Below are positions 1-7,413 of a stretch of 21,668 nt of DNA, in pieces. The DNA is from an uncultured Eubacteriales bacterium (GTDB lineage Bacteria; Bacillota; Clostridia; Peptostreptococcales; Anaerovoracaceae): the NCBI GenBank assembly GCA_900542565.1, contig UQOC01000035.1, positions 1 to 21,668 on the forward strand, given 5' to 3'. Below the pieces are notes generated by a model. It was not told the DNA's origin. It saw only the letters and a list, made by a program, of their open reading frames with translations, and ran no database searches. How positions within the stretch are numbered: the stretch's first letter is position 1; the number at the start of each line of letters is the position of its first letter. Made by a program: the position numbers and the translations under genes.

Positions 1-93
1 GAACAGGAATATCCTAAACTAAAACGACAACACAAGGAGTTTGTCAAGCAAAAACTCCACAACAACTTGACACGGCCCCTGTCCCTACGCCGT

Positions 94-122
94 TTGACAT
101 ACCGCCGCCTCTGGTATATAAT
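94..122 (+). promoter_or_regulatory. Perfect consensus sigma-A promoter for the aldehyde dehydrogenase gene
   Basis: TTGACA at 94-99 and TATAAT at 117-122 are separated by exactly 17 bases, which is the full housekeeping-sigma consensus. The expected transcription start is near 129-131, leaving a leader of about 60 nt before the gene. Such a perfect promoter suggests strong basal expression unless an operator covers it. A 7-bp inverted repeat (GGAGTTT 36-42, AAACTCC 52-58) and a second TTGACA at 67-72 lie upstream and could be regulatory, but no regulator gene is visible here. Confidence 0.85.
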
Positions 123-191
123 TCAAAAGTTATATGATGGCTTCTGCCGGAATTTTCAGAGGTTTTTAATCCCTCAGATAGGAGGATGGAC

Positions 192-1565
192 ATGGATATA
201 CATGAAATATTAAAAAGTCAGCGGGAATTTTTCCACACGGGTGCGACCCTTTCTGTGGATTTCCGCATAAGGATGCTGAAAAAGCTTCATCAGGCCATAA
301 GCGCCAATGAAAATGAGATATGCCGGGCTCTGGCTTCAGATCTTGGCAAGAGCGATTACGAGAGCTATATGTGCGAGGTGGGCCTTGCCCTGTCGGAGCT
401 CAGTTTCATGATCCGCCACACCCGCAGCTTCGCAAAGGAAAAAACCGTACCCACCCCGCTTTCACAATTTGCTTCCAGAAGTTACCGCAAGCCATCGCCT
501 TACGGAAATGTCCTTATAATGAGCCCATGGAATTATCCTTTCCTGCTTTCCATCGATCCCCTGGCCAACGCCATCTCAGCAGGAAATACGGCCATACTCA
601 AACCCAGCGCATACTCCCCTGCCACCAGCGACATCATCGCCCGCATCATCGGCCAGGTGTTTCCTGCTGAACATGCGGCGGTCATCACTGGCGGCCGGGC
701 AGAAAACCGTACGCTCCTTGAGCAGAAATTCGATATGATATTTTTTACCGGAAGCCAGAATGTAGGAAAAGAAGTGCTGCGCCATGCTGCGGAAAATCTG
801 ACACCTGCGGTCCTGGAGCTGGGTGGAAAGAGCCCCTGTATAGTGGATTCTTCCGCCAAGATAAAACTGGCAGCAAAGCGCATAGTATTCGGCAAATACC
901 TTAACTGCGGCCAGACCTGTGTGGCTCCTGATTATATCCTGTGCCGCGACAGCATAAAAGACGCCTTTGTAGCTGAACTTGCCAGACAGATTCGTTTACA
1001 GTTCGGAAGCGACCCTCTACGGTCCGGTGACTACGGTAAGATCATAAACGAAAAACATTTTGACCGTATACTGGGTCTCATCGACCCTGCAAAAATTGTC
1101 TGCGGCGGGCAATATGACCGCAGCTCCCTTAAGATCGAACCGACGGTAATGGAAAATGTCACATGGGATGACCCTGTAATGCAGGAAGAGATCTTCGGCC
1201 CCGTCCTGCCTGTACTGACTTACGGAAATATTGACCAGGTGTATGACCTGCTTGCAGATAAACCAAAACCCCTTGCCCTTTATATCTTTGCTCAGGACAA
1301 GAAGCTTGTTAAAGATGTTACTTCCCGCCTCTCCTACGGCGGCGGATGCGTCAATGATGTGATAATCCACCTGGCAACCAGCCATCTGCCTTTCGGCGGA
1401 GTGGGCGAAAGCGGCATGGGTGCATACCACGGAAAAGCCGGATTTGATGTATTTTCCCACACCAAAAGCATAGTGGACAAGAAAACATGGATAGACCTGC
1501 CCATGCGTTACCAGCCTTATGATAAAGGTACAGGCCGCAAGCTGATCCGATTTTTCCTGAAATGA
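192..1565 (+). CDS. Aldehyde dehydrogenase, ALDH3-like (NAD(P)-dependent)
   Basis: Oxidises aldehydes to carboxylates with NAD(P)+. The substrate is not readable from the sequence; medium or long-chain aliphatic or aromatic aldehydes are usual for this family. The start is taken as ATG 192 because AGGAGG at 180-185 leaves 6 nt to it, whereas the in-frame ATG at 186 abuts the ribosome site. With this start the protein is 457 aa and the key residues fall at N114 (SPWNYP), E209 (LELGGK) and C243 (GQTC), the same numbers as in mammalian ALDH3A1. The FTGS nucleotide-binding loop is near residue 185. There is no signal peptide; the C-terminus is basic and hydrophobic (RKLIRFFLK), reminiscent of family members that associate with membranes. 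It is monocistronic, driven by the promoter at 94-122 and converging on the thioesterase gene. Class is confident; physiological substrate is unknown. Confidence 0.93.
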   Translation: MDIHEILKSQREFFHTGATLSVDFRIRMLKKLHQAISANENEICRALASDLGKSDYESYMCEVGLALSELSFMIRHTRSFAKEKTVPTPLSQFASRSYRKPSPYGNVLIMSPWNYPFLLSIDPLANAISAGNTAILKPSAYSPATSDIIARIIGQVFPAEHAAVITGGRAENRTLLEQKFDMIFFTGSQNVGKEVLRHAAENLTPAVLELGGKSPCIVDSSAKIKLAAKRIVFGKYLNCGQTCVAPDYILCRDSIKDAFVAELARQIRLQFGSDPLRSGDYGKIINEKHFDRILGLIDPAKIVCGGQYDRSSLKIEPTVMENVTWDDPVMQEEIFGPVLPVLTYGNIDQVYDLLADKPKPLALYIFAQDKKLVKDVTSRLSYGGGCVNDVIIHLATSHLPFGGVGESGMGAYHGKAGFDVFSHTKSIVDKKTWIDLPMRYQPYDKGTGRKLIRFFLK

Positions 1566-1586
1566 CCTGATGGATAAACCGCAAAT

Positions 1587-1638
1587 AAAGAGGCGCCGGC
1601 CGGGCTGTCTTATCTGCCCGAAGCCTTGCGTCTCTTTT
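1587..1638. terminator. Bidirectional terminator between the convergent ALDH and thioesterase genes
   Basis: AAAGAGGCGC (1587-1596) pairs with GCGTCTCTTT (1628-1637) with one wobble, and an inner stem CGGGC (1601-1605)/GCCCG (1616-1620) extends it. The hairpin is followed by a T-rich run on the plus strand, and its reverse also ends in TTTATTT on the minus strand, so it can serve both convergent genes. Confidence 0.75.
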
Positions 1639-1642
1639 CTCA

Positions 1643-2071
1643 TCATGGGTTTTCCCCGGCCTCACCCTGTTTTCTCATGGCTTCCAGCCTTGCGTATATT
1701 TCCGGATATGATCTGCTGATATTGACCGGCCTCCCCTGACGGTTCATAAAGCAGTGCTCGCTGCTGGCAATGCATACGGTCTGCCCGTCAACAGTCATCT
1801 CATAGCCTATCTTGAGCCTTGTCCTGCTCATATCAAGAACGCTGACCTCTATCTCTATGACATCCGGAAATGTGGTGCTTTTTTTGTAATCACATTCCAC
1901 CCTGAGGACCGGCGATGCGATCCCTTCTTCTTCCATCTTATCGTACCCCCAGCCCATCTGTTCCATAAAATCCAGCCGGGCTTCTTCCATAAAGCGGATG
2001 TAGTTGGAATGGTGGGTGAACTGCATCTTGTCTGTTTCATAATAATTGACTTTATGTCTGTACGGTCTCAT
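1643..2071 (-). CDS. Acyl-CoA thioester hydrolase, YbgC/FadM-type hotdog fold
   Basis: A 142-aa single hotdog-domain protein of the 4-hydroxybenzoyl-CoA thioesterase/YbgC family, which hydrolyses acyl-CoA thioesters in the cytosol. The family signature is near the N-terminus: YETDKM with the catalytic Asp at residue 14, then HHSNYIRFMEEAR (H20, H21, N23). The start is ATG 2071, because AAGGAG (2083-2078) lies 6 nt upstream; the longer frame back to 2113 lacks such a site. A promoter with an extended -10 is seen at 2104-2132, so the gene is probably transcribed alone. It ends at the shared bidirectional terminator with the ALDH gene. The acyl chain preference cannot be told. A role in FASII-related thioester release or CoA recycling is possible but is inference. 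Confidence 0.88.
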   Translation of the reverse strand: MRPYRHKVNYYETDKMQFTHHSNYIRFMEEARLDFMEQMGWGYDKMEEEGIASPVLRVECDYKKSTTFPDVIEIEVSVLDMSRTRLKIGYEMTVDGQTVCIASSEHCFMNRQGRPVNISRSYPEIYARLEAMRKQGEAGENP

Positions 2072-2103
2072 CTTTTTCTCCTTGAAATGATCTGACTGCC
2101 ATA

Positions 2104-2132
2104 AATATACCATAAATAGAGTATTACCGCAA
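2104..2132 (-). promoter_or_regulatory. Promoter for the thioesterase gene
   Basis: Read on the minus strand, TTGCGG (2132-2127) and TATATT (2109-2104) are 17 bases apart and TG stands one base before the -10, giving an extended -10. It sits about 33 nt upstream of the start codon. The sequence from here to about 2320 holds no gene, RNA or repeat that I can recognise. Confidence 0.6.
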
Positions 2133-2320
2133 ATGAAAGCGCAAATGCTCCGGCGAAACCGGCTTCCTGTCTCTGCCTATCTGCACACACGCTGACCATC
2201 CTACCATTGTTGACGCAGCATAGATCATGTCAGGGTACAGCAGTGGGCGCAACACCAAAATGGCCGAAAATGCACTAAAAGGATTTCTTACAGTTCTATT
2301 TCAGCCAGAAAAAGAAAAGC

Positions 2321-2366
2321 AAAAAACCGCTGAAGCTGTTGAAAATACAGCATTTCCAGCGGTTTT
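2321..2366 (-). terminator. Intrinsic terminator of the tRNA-Pro gene
   Basis: On the minus strand a 10-bp stem (2366-2357 with 2332-2323, AAAACCGCTG/CAGCGGTTTT) encloses a second stem GCTGT/ACAGC (2351-2347 with 2339-2335) and runs into a U-tract. It starts only 6 bases after the tRNA CCA end, as expected for a monocistronic tRNA. Confidence 0.85.
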
Positions 2367-2371
2367 ATCTT

Positions 2372-2448
2372 TGGTCGGGATGACAGGATTCGAACCTGCG
2401 GCCTTTGCGTCCCGAACGCAACGCTCTACCAAACTGAGCCACATCCCG
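2372..2448 (-). tRNA. tRNA-Pro (anticodon CGG)
   Basis: The minus strand folds as a full cloverleaf. The acceptor stem is CGGGATG/CATCCCG, the D-arm is GCTC...GAGC, the anticodon stem is TTGCG/CGCAA around loop TTCGGGA (anticodon CGG, G37, reading CCG codons), and the T-arm is GCAGG-TTCGAAT-CCTGT. The discriminator is A and the 3' CCA is encoded (2374-2372). It has its own promoter and terminator. Confidence 0.96.
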
Positions 2449-2461
2449 TAACGCAAGATTT

Positions 2462-2490
2462 ATATTACCACATTTTTGTGGATTTGTCTA
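2462..2490 (-). promoter_or_regulatory. Promoter of tRNA-Pro, with a near-palindromic spacer
   Basis: On the minus strand TAGACA (2490-2485) and TAATAT (2467-2462) are 17 bases apart, with TG one base before the -10. The spacer contains CCACAAAAATGTGG (2481-2468). Transcription would start a few bases upstream of the mature tRNA 5' end at 2448. The same 12-mer CACAAAAATGTG stands in the same position in the promoter at 16865-16893. The rest of 2491-2698 shows no gene; the downstream side of the PLP-enzyme gene holds only weak hairpins (TTGGC/GCCAA at 2600-2615, CAGAT/ATCTG at 2582-2594), not a convincing terminator. Confidence 0.7.
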
Positions 2491-2698
2491 CACGATTTTG
2501 TCTGCTTGCGGTTTTGTAAGTTGTAGCCGCATGTCATCCGGTCTGGACAGCGGCCGGCAGAGACGAAAAAAATATATTGTACAGATTCAATCTGGCCGGT
2601 TGGCAAAAAAGCCAAAATCCGCAGATCCTGTCAACAGCCCAGGACCAAAGGGCGGCATGCAGCCCTGTCTGCCATGGAACGCCGCTACCGCCGGTCTC

Positions 2699-3835
2699 TC
2701 ATCTTTTCCGTACTTTCCACAACGCTTCTGCCAGTGCTTTCATATCGCGCTTTGTATTATACGGTCCAACGCTGACACGGACGGCTCCGGTCTGCCATGT
2801 GCCGATGGTCTTATGAGCCAATCCGGCGCAGTGGTAGCCGCCTCGCACTGCTATGCCAAACTCGTCGCTGAGCAGGGCTGTCAATTCCTCGGCTCCTGTA
2901 CCATCACAGTTTAGCAGGCAGATTCCTGTCTTTTCGGACGGCTCCGGTCCGTATAGATGTATATGGCTCATGTTGCGCAGATCTTCCTCAAGGCATGCTA
3001 TAAGTTCCTCTTCGTATTTTCCTATGACTTCCGGGCCAATCTTTTCCACAAATGCCACACTGCAGCCAAGGGCAATGATACCGGGAGCATTTATCGTACC
3101 TGCCTCAAACCCTTCCGGAAAATCCTTGGGCTGCAGCCTGCTCTTTGACTCTGTTCCCGTGCCTCCGGCCAGCAGCGGACTAAGCGCCAGCCCGTCCCTG
3201 ACATAAAGGGCTCCTGTCCCCAGAGGGCCGAGCAAACCTTTGTGGCCCGGCACCGCAAGCATATCTATATGCATAGCCTCTACATCTATGACAGATGAAC
3301 CGGCAGCCTGAGCTCCGTCTACCATAAAGATGATATGTTTTTCTGCAGCTATCTTTCCTACTTCTTTCAGGGGCATTTTTGTTCCTGTTACATTTGATGC
3401 GGCCGTCATCACGATCATCCTCGTGTCCGGCCTGACCGCCTCCATGATCTTAGAGGCAGACACCCTGCCTCGTTCGTCCCCTTTGACTATAGTATGTTCG
3501 ACACCGCGCTTTTCAAGGGCTTTGAGGGGACGCAGCACAGAATTATGCTCCATGGATGTGGTGACTACATGATCTCCGCTTTTAAGCAGGCCCGTCATGC
3601 CAAGGTTTAGAGCTTCAGTAGTGTTTTTGGTAAAGACCAGCCTTTCGGCCTGATCTATATTGAACAGCCCGGCGATCTTACGGCGGGAGTGATAGACTTC
3701 CTCCCCTGTTTTCATGGACATATAGTGGCCTGACCTGCCCGGATTGCCGCAGTATTGGCTCATGCATCCCAGCATTGCCCCCATGGACTCGGCAGGTTTA
3801 GGAAAAGAGGTGGCCCCGTTATCAAGATATATCAT
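2699..3835 (-). CDS. Cysteine desulfurase-family class V aminotransferase (PLP)
   Basis: A cytosolic PLP enzyme of the NifS/SufS fold, 378 aa, expected to take sulfur from cysteine as an enzyme persulfide and release alanine. Visible residues: H97 in MEHNS over the cofactor ring, D173 in VDGAQ, K199 in PGHKG as the Schiff-base lysine, and C336 in RGGYHCAGL as the candidate persulfide cysteine. It resembles the clostridial subgroup of small, stand-alone desulfurase-like proteins rather than an IscS with its IscU partner; no scaffold gene lies beside it. The start is ATG 3835, served by GGAAGG 7 nt upstream; an in-frame ATG at 3853 is rejected because it sits in the U-tract of the preceding terminator. 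The true acceptor of the sulfur, or a selenocysteine lyase activity instead, cannot be decided from sequence. Confidence 0.88.
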   Translation of the reverse strand: MIYLDNGATSFPKPAESMGAMLGCMSQYCGNPGRSGHYMSMKTGEEVYHSRRKIAGLFNIDQAERLVFTKNTTEALNLGMTGLLKSGDHVVTTSMEHNSVLRPLKALEKRGVEHTIVKGDERGRVSASKIMEAVRPDTRMIVMTAASNVTGTKMPLKEVGKIAAEKHIIFMVDGAQAAGSSVIDVEAMHIDMLAVPGHKGLLGPLGTGALYVRDGLALSPLLAGGTGTESKSRLQPKDFPEGFEAGTINAPGIIALGCSVAFVEKIGPEVIGKYEEELIACLEEDLRNMSHIHLYGPEPSEKTGICLLNCDGTGAEELTALLSDEFGIAVRGGYHCAGLAHKTIGTWQTGAVRVSVGPYNTKRDMKALAEALWKVRKR

Positions 3836-3853
3836 GTCCGATCCTTCCAACAT

Positions 3854-3881
3854 AAAAAATAGAGGACTCGATGTCCTCTAT
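3854..3881 (-). terminator. Terminator after the DUF218 gene, directly upstream of the PLP-enzyme gene
   Basis: A perfect 9-bp stem ATAGAGGAC/GTCCTCTAT (3881-3873 with 3867-3859) with a 5-nt loop is followed by a run of six T on the minus strand. It ends the long yabP-to-DUF218 run. The ribosome site of the next gene begins only about 7 bases after the T run, so this hairpin may also be part of that gene's leader. Confidence 0.85.
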
Positions 3882-3936
3882 ATATTATGCTGTCTGATAT
3901 GCAAGTGTTACTCACGGGCTTGATCCGTCCCGGTGT

Positions 3937-3956
3937 CATAAGCTTGCATAAGCTTG
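3937..3956. repeat. Tandem duplication of a 10-mer
   Basis: CATAAGCTTG occurs twice in a row (3937-3946 and 3947-3956) just past the stop codon of the DUF218 gene. It contains two AAGCTT palindromes. No function is evident. Confidence 0.9.
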
Positions 3957-3962
3957 TCCGTA

Positions 3963-4724
3963 TCATTCACCATGGCTGGCAAGACCGCTTCCGCTTATGG
4001 GGATGACTTCGCCGCCTACCACGGGATCAGCCTCTACGGCTGCTTTGAAAAAATCCTTGGCTATGGCCAGCATTTCTCTGAAATCTCTGTAAAACTGGCC
4101 GGCATACCTTTCCTGGTCGGAAGAGACGCCCTTTACCTCAAGGCCCAGTTTCTGCCCAATGTAAAGAGCACGATATTCGTGATACTCCTGTGTGACCACT
4201 ATGGCCTTAGACACACAGAACACATCTCTTGCCCTGTACATGGAATCATAGGTTGAAAACCCTGCGTGGTCACAGAAGATATCTTCTCTTGGGACTCCGG
4301 CTTCGATCACATAGTTGAGCATCACATGTATCTCGTTGTGGCCGATACTGCCGTTATCTCCGCTGAGCAGGATCTTTGGAGCAGCTCCCAGCTTATAAAG
4401 CCAGACTCCTACATCCAGGCGGTCTTTTAACATTGGAGAGGGTGTGCTGTCGTCCTCTATCCCGGCGCCCAAGATCAGAATACAGTCGGCATCCATCTCT
4501 TGAAGGCTGCTGAGCGCCTCAACATCTTTTTCTGCCGCTGTGCCGGGATCTGCTTCAAGCAGGCCGGTCATCTGAGACAGATCTGTTATCTTCCATATAA
4601 GATCGCCGCCTGTGTCGGCTCTGACCTTGGCATTTATGAGCAAAACTGCGGCAGCTGTCAGCAGACCTGCTGCGATCACAGCCGCCAGAACGATCTTTAT
4701 TATCTTTTTTGTTTTATCTCTCAT
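3963..4724 (-). CDS. YdcF/SanA-like DUF218 membrane-anchored protein
   Basis: A 253-aa protein with one N-terminal transmembrane helix (about residues 8-31) and a DUF218 domain outside. The domain starts with ADCILILGAGI (79-89), followed by SPMLKDRL (96-103) and APKILLSGD (115-123), the pattern seen in SanA/YdcF proteins linked to envelope integrity; the biochemical activity of the family is poorly defined. The start is ATG 4724 with GAGG 5 nt upstream; a GTG at 4730 abuts that site. The start overlaps the end of the GNAT gene by 11 nt, indicating translational coupling. Its place at the end of an operon with a LTA synthase supports an envelope role, but that is inference. It is followed by the terminator at 3854-3881. 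Confidence 0.82.
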   Translation of the reverse strand: MRDKTKKIIKIVLAAVIAAGLLTAAAVLLINAKVRADTGGDLIWKITDLSQMTGLLEADPGTAAEKDVEALSSLQEMDADCILILGAGIEDDSTPSPMLKDRLDVGVWLYKLGAAPKILLSGDNGSIGHNEIHVMLNYVIEAGVPREDIFCDHAGFSTYDSMYRARDVFCVSKAIVVTQEYHEYRALYIGQKLGLEVKGVSSDQERYAGQFYRDFREMLAIAKDFFKAAVEADPVVGGEVIPISGSGLASHGE

Positions 4725-5307
4725 CGGCACCTCGCATGCTGTCTGCGTGCTTCAGGCCATCGGTACCCCTCAAGGCTTCCCATTCTTCTCTGAGTATGGA
4801 GTAGACAAGATTATCCCTGTCACTGCCGTCATATATGTGATACCCTCTGCGCTGGCGGCCTTCATATCTGAAACCGCATTTTTCTATGACCCTCTGAGAC
4901 CTGTTGTTTATGGGATCAGTGCAGATGCCCATGACCGTAAGGCCGAATTCCCTGAACCCATAGTCCATGACAGCCATAGCCGCCTCGGTCATATATCCTT
5001 TGCCCCAGCAGTCTTTGGCAAGGGAATATCCCATCTCTTTGCTGTTTACCCCTTCCCTTCTCCGGTCGTCCTCAAGGCCAATGCTTCCGATGATACGGCC
5101 GCTTGATTTTTCTCTTATGGCCCATACATCCGCCGGCATGAATATCTCTTTTATTATCTTGAGAGATTCGCTGACAGATCCATGCTCTTTCCAGCCGGCC
5201 CGCGGTCCCACATCCGGGTCTTTGGCATAGGCATACAGCCCTTCTGCTTCTTCCTGCGTTCCTGTCCAAGGTGTAAGTAACAGTCTATCAGTTTCAATGT
5301 TCCTCAT
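4714..5307 (-). CDS. GNAT-family N-acetyltransferase, RimJ/RimL type
   Basis: A 197-aa cytosolic acetyl-CoA-dependent acetyltransferase. The N-terminus IETDRLLLTPW is typical of the RimJ/RimL-like subgroup, and the acetyl-CoA pyrophosphate-binding segment is CWGKGYMTEA (100-109), followed by the family's NxxSQRVIEKCGF motif. The target could be a ribosomal protein N-terminus, another protein or a small amine; the sequence does not tell. The start ATG 5307 has GAGGGAG 4 nt upstream. It follows ltaS by 15 nt and overlaps the DUF218 gene by 11 nt, so it belongs to the same transcript. Confidence 0.88.
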   Translation of the reverse strand: MRNIETDRLLLTPWTGTQEEAEGLYAYAKDPDVGPRAGWKEHGSVSESLKIIKEIFMPADVWAIREKSSGRIIGSIGLEDDRRREGVNSKEMGYSLAKDCWGKGYMTEAAMAVMDYGFREFGLTVMGICTDPINNRSQRVIEKCGFRYEGRQRRGYHIYDGSDRDNLVYSILREEWEALRGTDGLKHADSMRGADER

Positions 5308-5322
5308 GGGGCTCCCTCTCTG

Positions 5323-7413
5323 TTATTCGGTGGTGCTGAGTATTTCGCTGCTCTTTGTTTCTATCTGGCTCACCTTCATATCGGCCACATCATCCGGATT
5401 GACATCCTCAAGCAGGCCCAGTATGTTGCTTCCAAGGTATATGGTCTTTAATGTCCGGCCGTTTAAGGTTATCTTGCTGTACTCTGTAAAGTTGCGGCCC
5501 TTTATATAATACTTGTCGCCTATCTGTACGATCTCTTCTATGGCTATATCTTTTACACCCATCTTCATATCAGTAGGTTCAAACGGATCTGTTCCGCCGT
5601 AAAGATAATTCTCACCGTAAAGGATGTCATATCCTATGGCTTTCAAGTCCTCCAGATATGTTTCGCTGTTGCTGTGGTTCTGCTGATAGGTAAACACTGT
5701 TCCCACCTGCATGTCGAGCATTTCCATCACATGGGAAGTAAGCTGATATGTATACATATCCTCATCGTCCCCGTCAAGGTCAAAATTGCTCCAGATGACA
5801 TATTCTGTTCCGTACAGATCGCCGCCTTCCAGGTCATCCTCGGTTATATCTATGGCAGGGATATGGTCGCCATACATTACAAGTACCACCGGCTCATCAT
5901 ACTGGCTCAGGGTCTGGGTAAGATCTCCTATGAACTGATCCATTTCATAGATCTGGTTTACATAGTATTCATATTTCCATTTCAGCTCTTCTGTCGGAGC
6001 GGAAGTCACCGTGATCTGAGGATTTTCTATTACCTGTTCCGATGGATATTTACCATGTCCCTGAACTGAGATCGTATATATCATATCTCTTGATTCAGTC
6101 GATTGAAGAGCATCTGTGATGCATCCTGTCAGCATAGTGTCTTTGGCCCAGTTCTTAGGGGTTTTTTCTATATTGTTCATGTATTCTATGCTGGTGAAAG
6201 TATCCATGCCCATGTTGGCGAACACCGTGTTCCTGTTATAGAAAACCGCCCTGTGGTTATGAATGGCATGGGTTGAATAGCCAAGGCTCTTCAGGTCATA
6301 CCCTATGGTCTCCACAGTTTCTTCAGTCAGTATTGATTTATAAGGATATTCACCAGGCCCAAAGAACTTTACGCTGAGCCCTGTCATGACTTCAAATTCC
6401 ACATTGGCTGTTCCTGCTCCGCATGCAGGCACAGTCAGTTTCCCTGACGGATGATCGGCCATGAGCTGACGGAAATTTGGACATGCGTCCTTGGAAAGTT
6501 CTATGGTCTTGATGCGGGACGGATCGATGAATGATTCCAGCTGCAGGAATATTATATTAGGATGCTGCTCATCTTCGTCCTTTTGCTCAAGGAGCATGGC
6601 ATTGTCCTCACCCAGTTCTTCCTCATTAAATATGCTTAACATCATTTCTTCGCTGTAGCCGTCAGGCTTGCTGATACCCGTATTGAGCCAGGTGTTGACA
6701 AAACAGTATACAACGCCGTAGTCCCTGTAAGCATAGGCCAGGTTTCCGAAAAAGGTCTCCACACGGCCTGTATTTATCATAAATGATGTCATGCCAAATG
6801 TTGAAAGCCCCACGATGGCTATTGCTATAAGGTTTCTTTTCCACTTTACCTTGCCTTTTTTCTTAGGCCCCTTTATGAAAAACAGTACCAGAAGGCCTAT
6901 GGCAAGCACTATACCTACGGCCACCATTATTATCTGAGCAGTAGACAGGTAATTGGTCACTATCGTAAGGCCATCATCCAGTATGCTCAGGTCCTTTACA
7001 GTAAAAGGCGTCATGCGCTGTGTAAGGATGACCCCGTTTGTTATACCTATGGCCAGCCAGAATATGGATACCAGCGTGAACACGAACAGCCGCCTTTTGA
7101 ACACGGAAGCTATGACAAGGGTCAAATAGATCAGCAGGGCATTATACAGAAATACCAGCGGCTTATCAAACATGAACTGTATGCCGCCCCATACGGTCGT
7201 CGTTGGAAAACGGCCCAGAGTCTCTATTATCAGGTTCAGGACCAGCGCCCAGACCGCAGCAATGAAAAAGCTGGTATGCAGGATCTTATATACCAGTTTT
7301 TTGTGGCCTAGAGTTTCTACTTCGTTGATCTTTTCTTCGACTTTTCTGTCAAGTTTTTCAAACTTGTCAAACTTGTACGGTTCGTTCTTTTCTTCGTTTC
7401 CTTTTTTCATCAT
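5323..7413 (-). CDS. Lipoteichoic acid synthase-family sulfatase-fold membrane protein
   Basis: A 696-aa LtaS-like enzyme that would polymerise glycerol-phosphate from phosphatidylglycerol (or a related transfer) on the outer face of the membrane. Five transmembrane helices are seen at about 42-66, 84-105, 108-131, 159-180 and 193-213, then an extracellular alkaline-phosphatase/sulfatase domain. Metal and catalytic residues: E293 in LQLESFID, the nucleophile T335 in GAGTANVEFEVMTG, and D516/H517 in YGDHIPAI. HNHRAVFYNRN (385-395) is a further LtaS hallmark. After about residue 615 there is an extra domain of about 80 aa (IGDKYYIKGRNF...) resembling an IPT/Ig-like fold; its function is unknown. 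The gene starts in an ATGA overlap with the rsmA stop (7413-7410). It could equally be a phosphoglycerol transferase acting on another acceptor. Confidence 0.87.
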   Translation of the reverse strand: MMKKGNEEKNEPYKFDKFEKLDRKVEEKINEVETLGHKKLVYKILHTSFFIAAVWALVLNLIIETLGRFPTTTVWGGIQFMFDKPLVFLYNALLIYLTLVIASVFKRRLFVFTLVSIFWLAIGITNGVILTQRMTPFTVKDLSILDDGLTIVTNYLSTAQIIMVAVGIVLAIGLLVLFFIKGPKKKGKVKWKRNLIAIAIVGLSTFGMTSFMINTGRVETFFGNLAYAYRDYGVVYCFVNTWLNTGISKPDGYSEEMMLSIFNEEELGEDNAMLLEQKDEDEQHPNIIFLQLESFIDPSRIKTIELSKDACPNFRQLMADHPSGKLTVPACGAGTANVEFEVMTGLSVKFFGPGEYPYKSILTEETVETIGYDLKSLGYSTHAIHNHRAVFYNRNTVFANMGMDTFTSIEYMNNIEKTPKNWAKDTMLTGCITDALQSTESRDMIYTISVQGHGKYPSEQVIENPQITVTSAPTEELKWKYEYYVNQIYEMDQFIGDLTQTLSQYDEPVVLVMYGDHIPAIDITEDDLEGGDLYGTEYVIWSNFDLDGDDEDMYTYQLTSHVMEMLDMQVGTVFTYQQNHSNSETYLEDLKAIGYDILYGENYLYGGTDPFEPTDMKMGVKDIAIEEIVQIGDKYYIKGRNFTEYSKITLNGRTLKTIYLGSNILGLLEDVNPDDVADMKVSQIETKSSEILSTTE

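Noticed and set aside
1..213. An open plus-strand frame entering from the window edge (70 codons, Lys/Arg-rich, ending TAA at 211-213) that could be the tail of an upstream gene.
   Set aside because: It runs through a perfect promoter, the ALDH ribosome site and its start, has unusual codons for this DNA (CTA, CGA, CGG), and matches no family I recognise. Upstream sequence is needed; not called.
2121..2291. A minus-strand open stretch of about 57 codons with a hydrophobic part, upstream of the thioesterase.
   Set aside because: No ATG with a ribosome site, its end overlaps the thioesterase promoter, and no family resemblance; probably chance.
2227..2451. A plus-strand ORF of 74 codons.
   Set aside because: It reads antisense through the terminator and the tRNA-Pro gene, has no ribosome site, and is explained by those features.
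2540..2616. Small hairpins downstream of the PLP-enzyme gene as a terminator.
   Set aside because: The stems are 5 bp and the best T-run is separated from its hairpin by several bases; not convincing.
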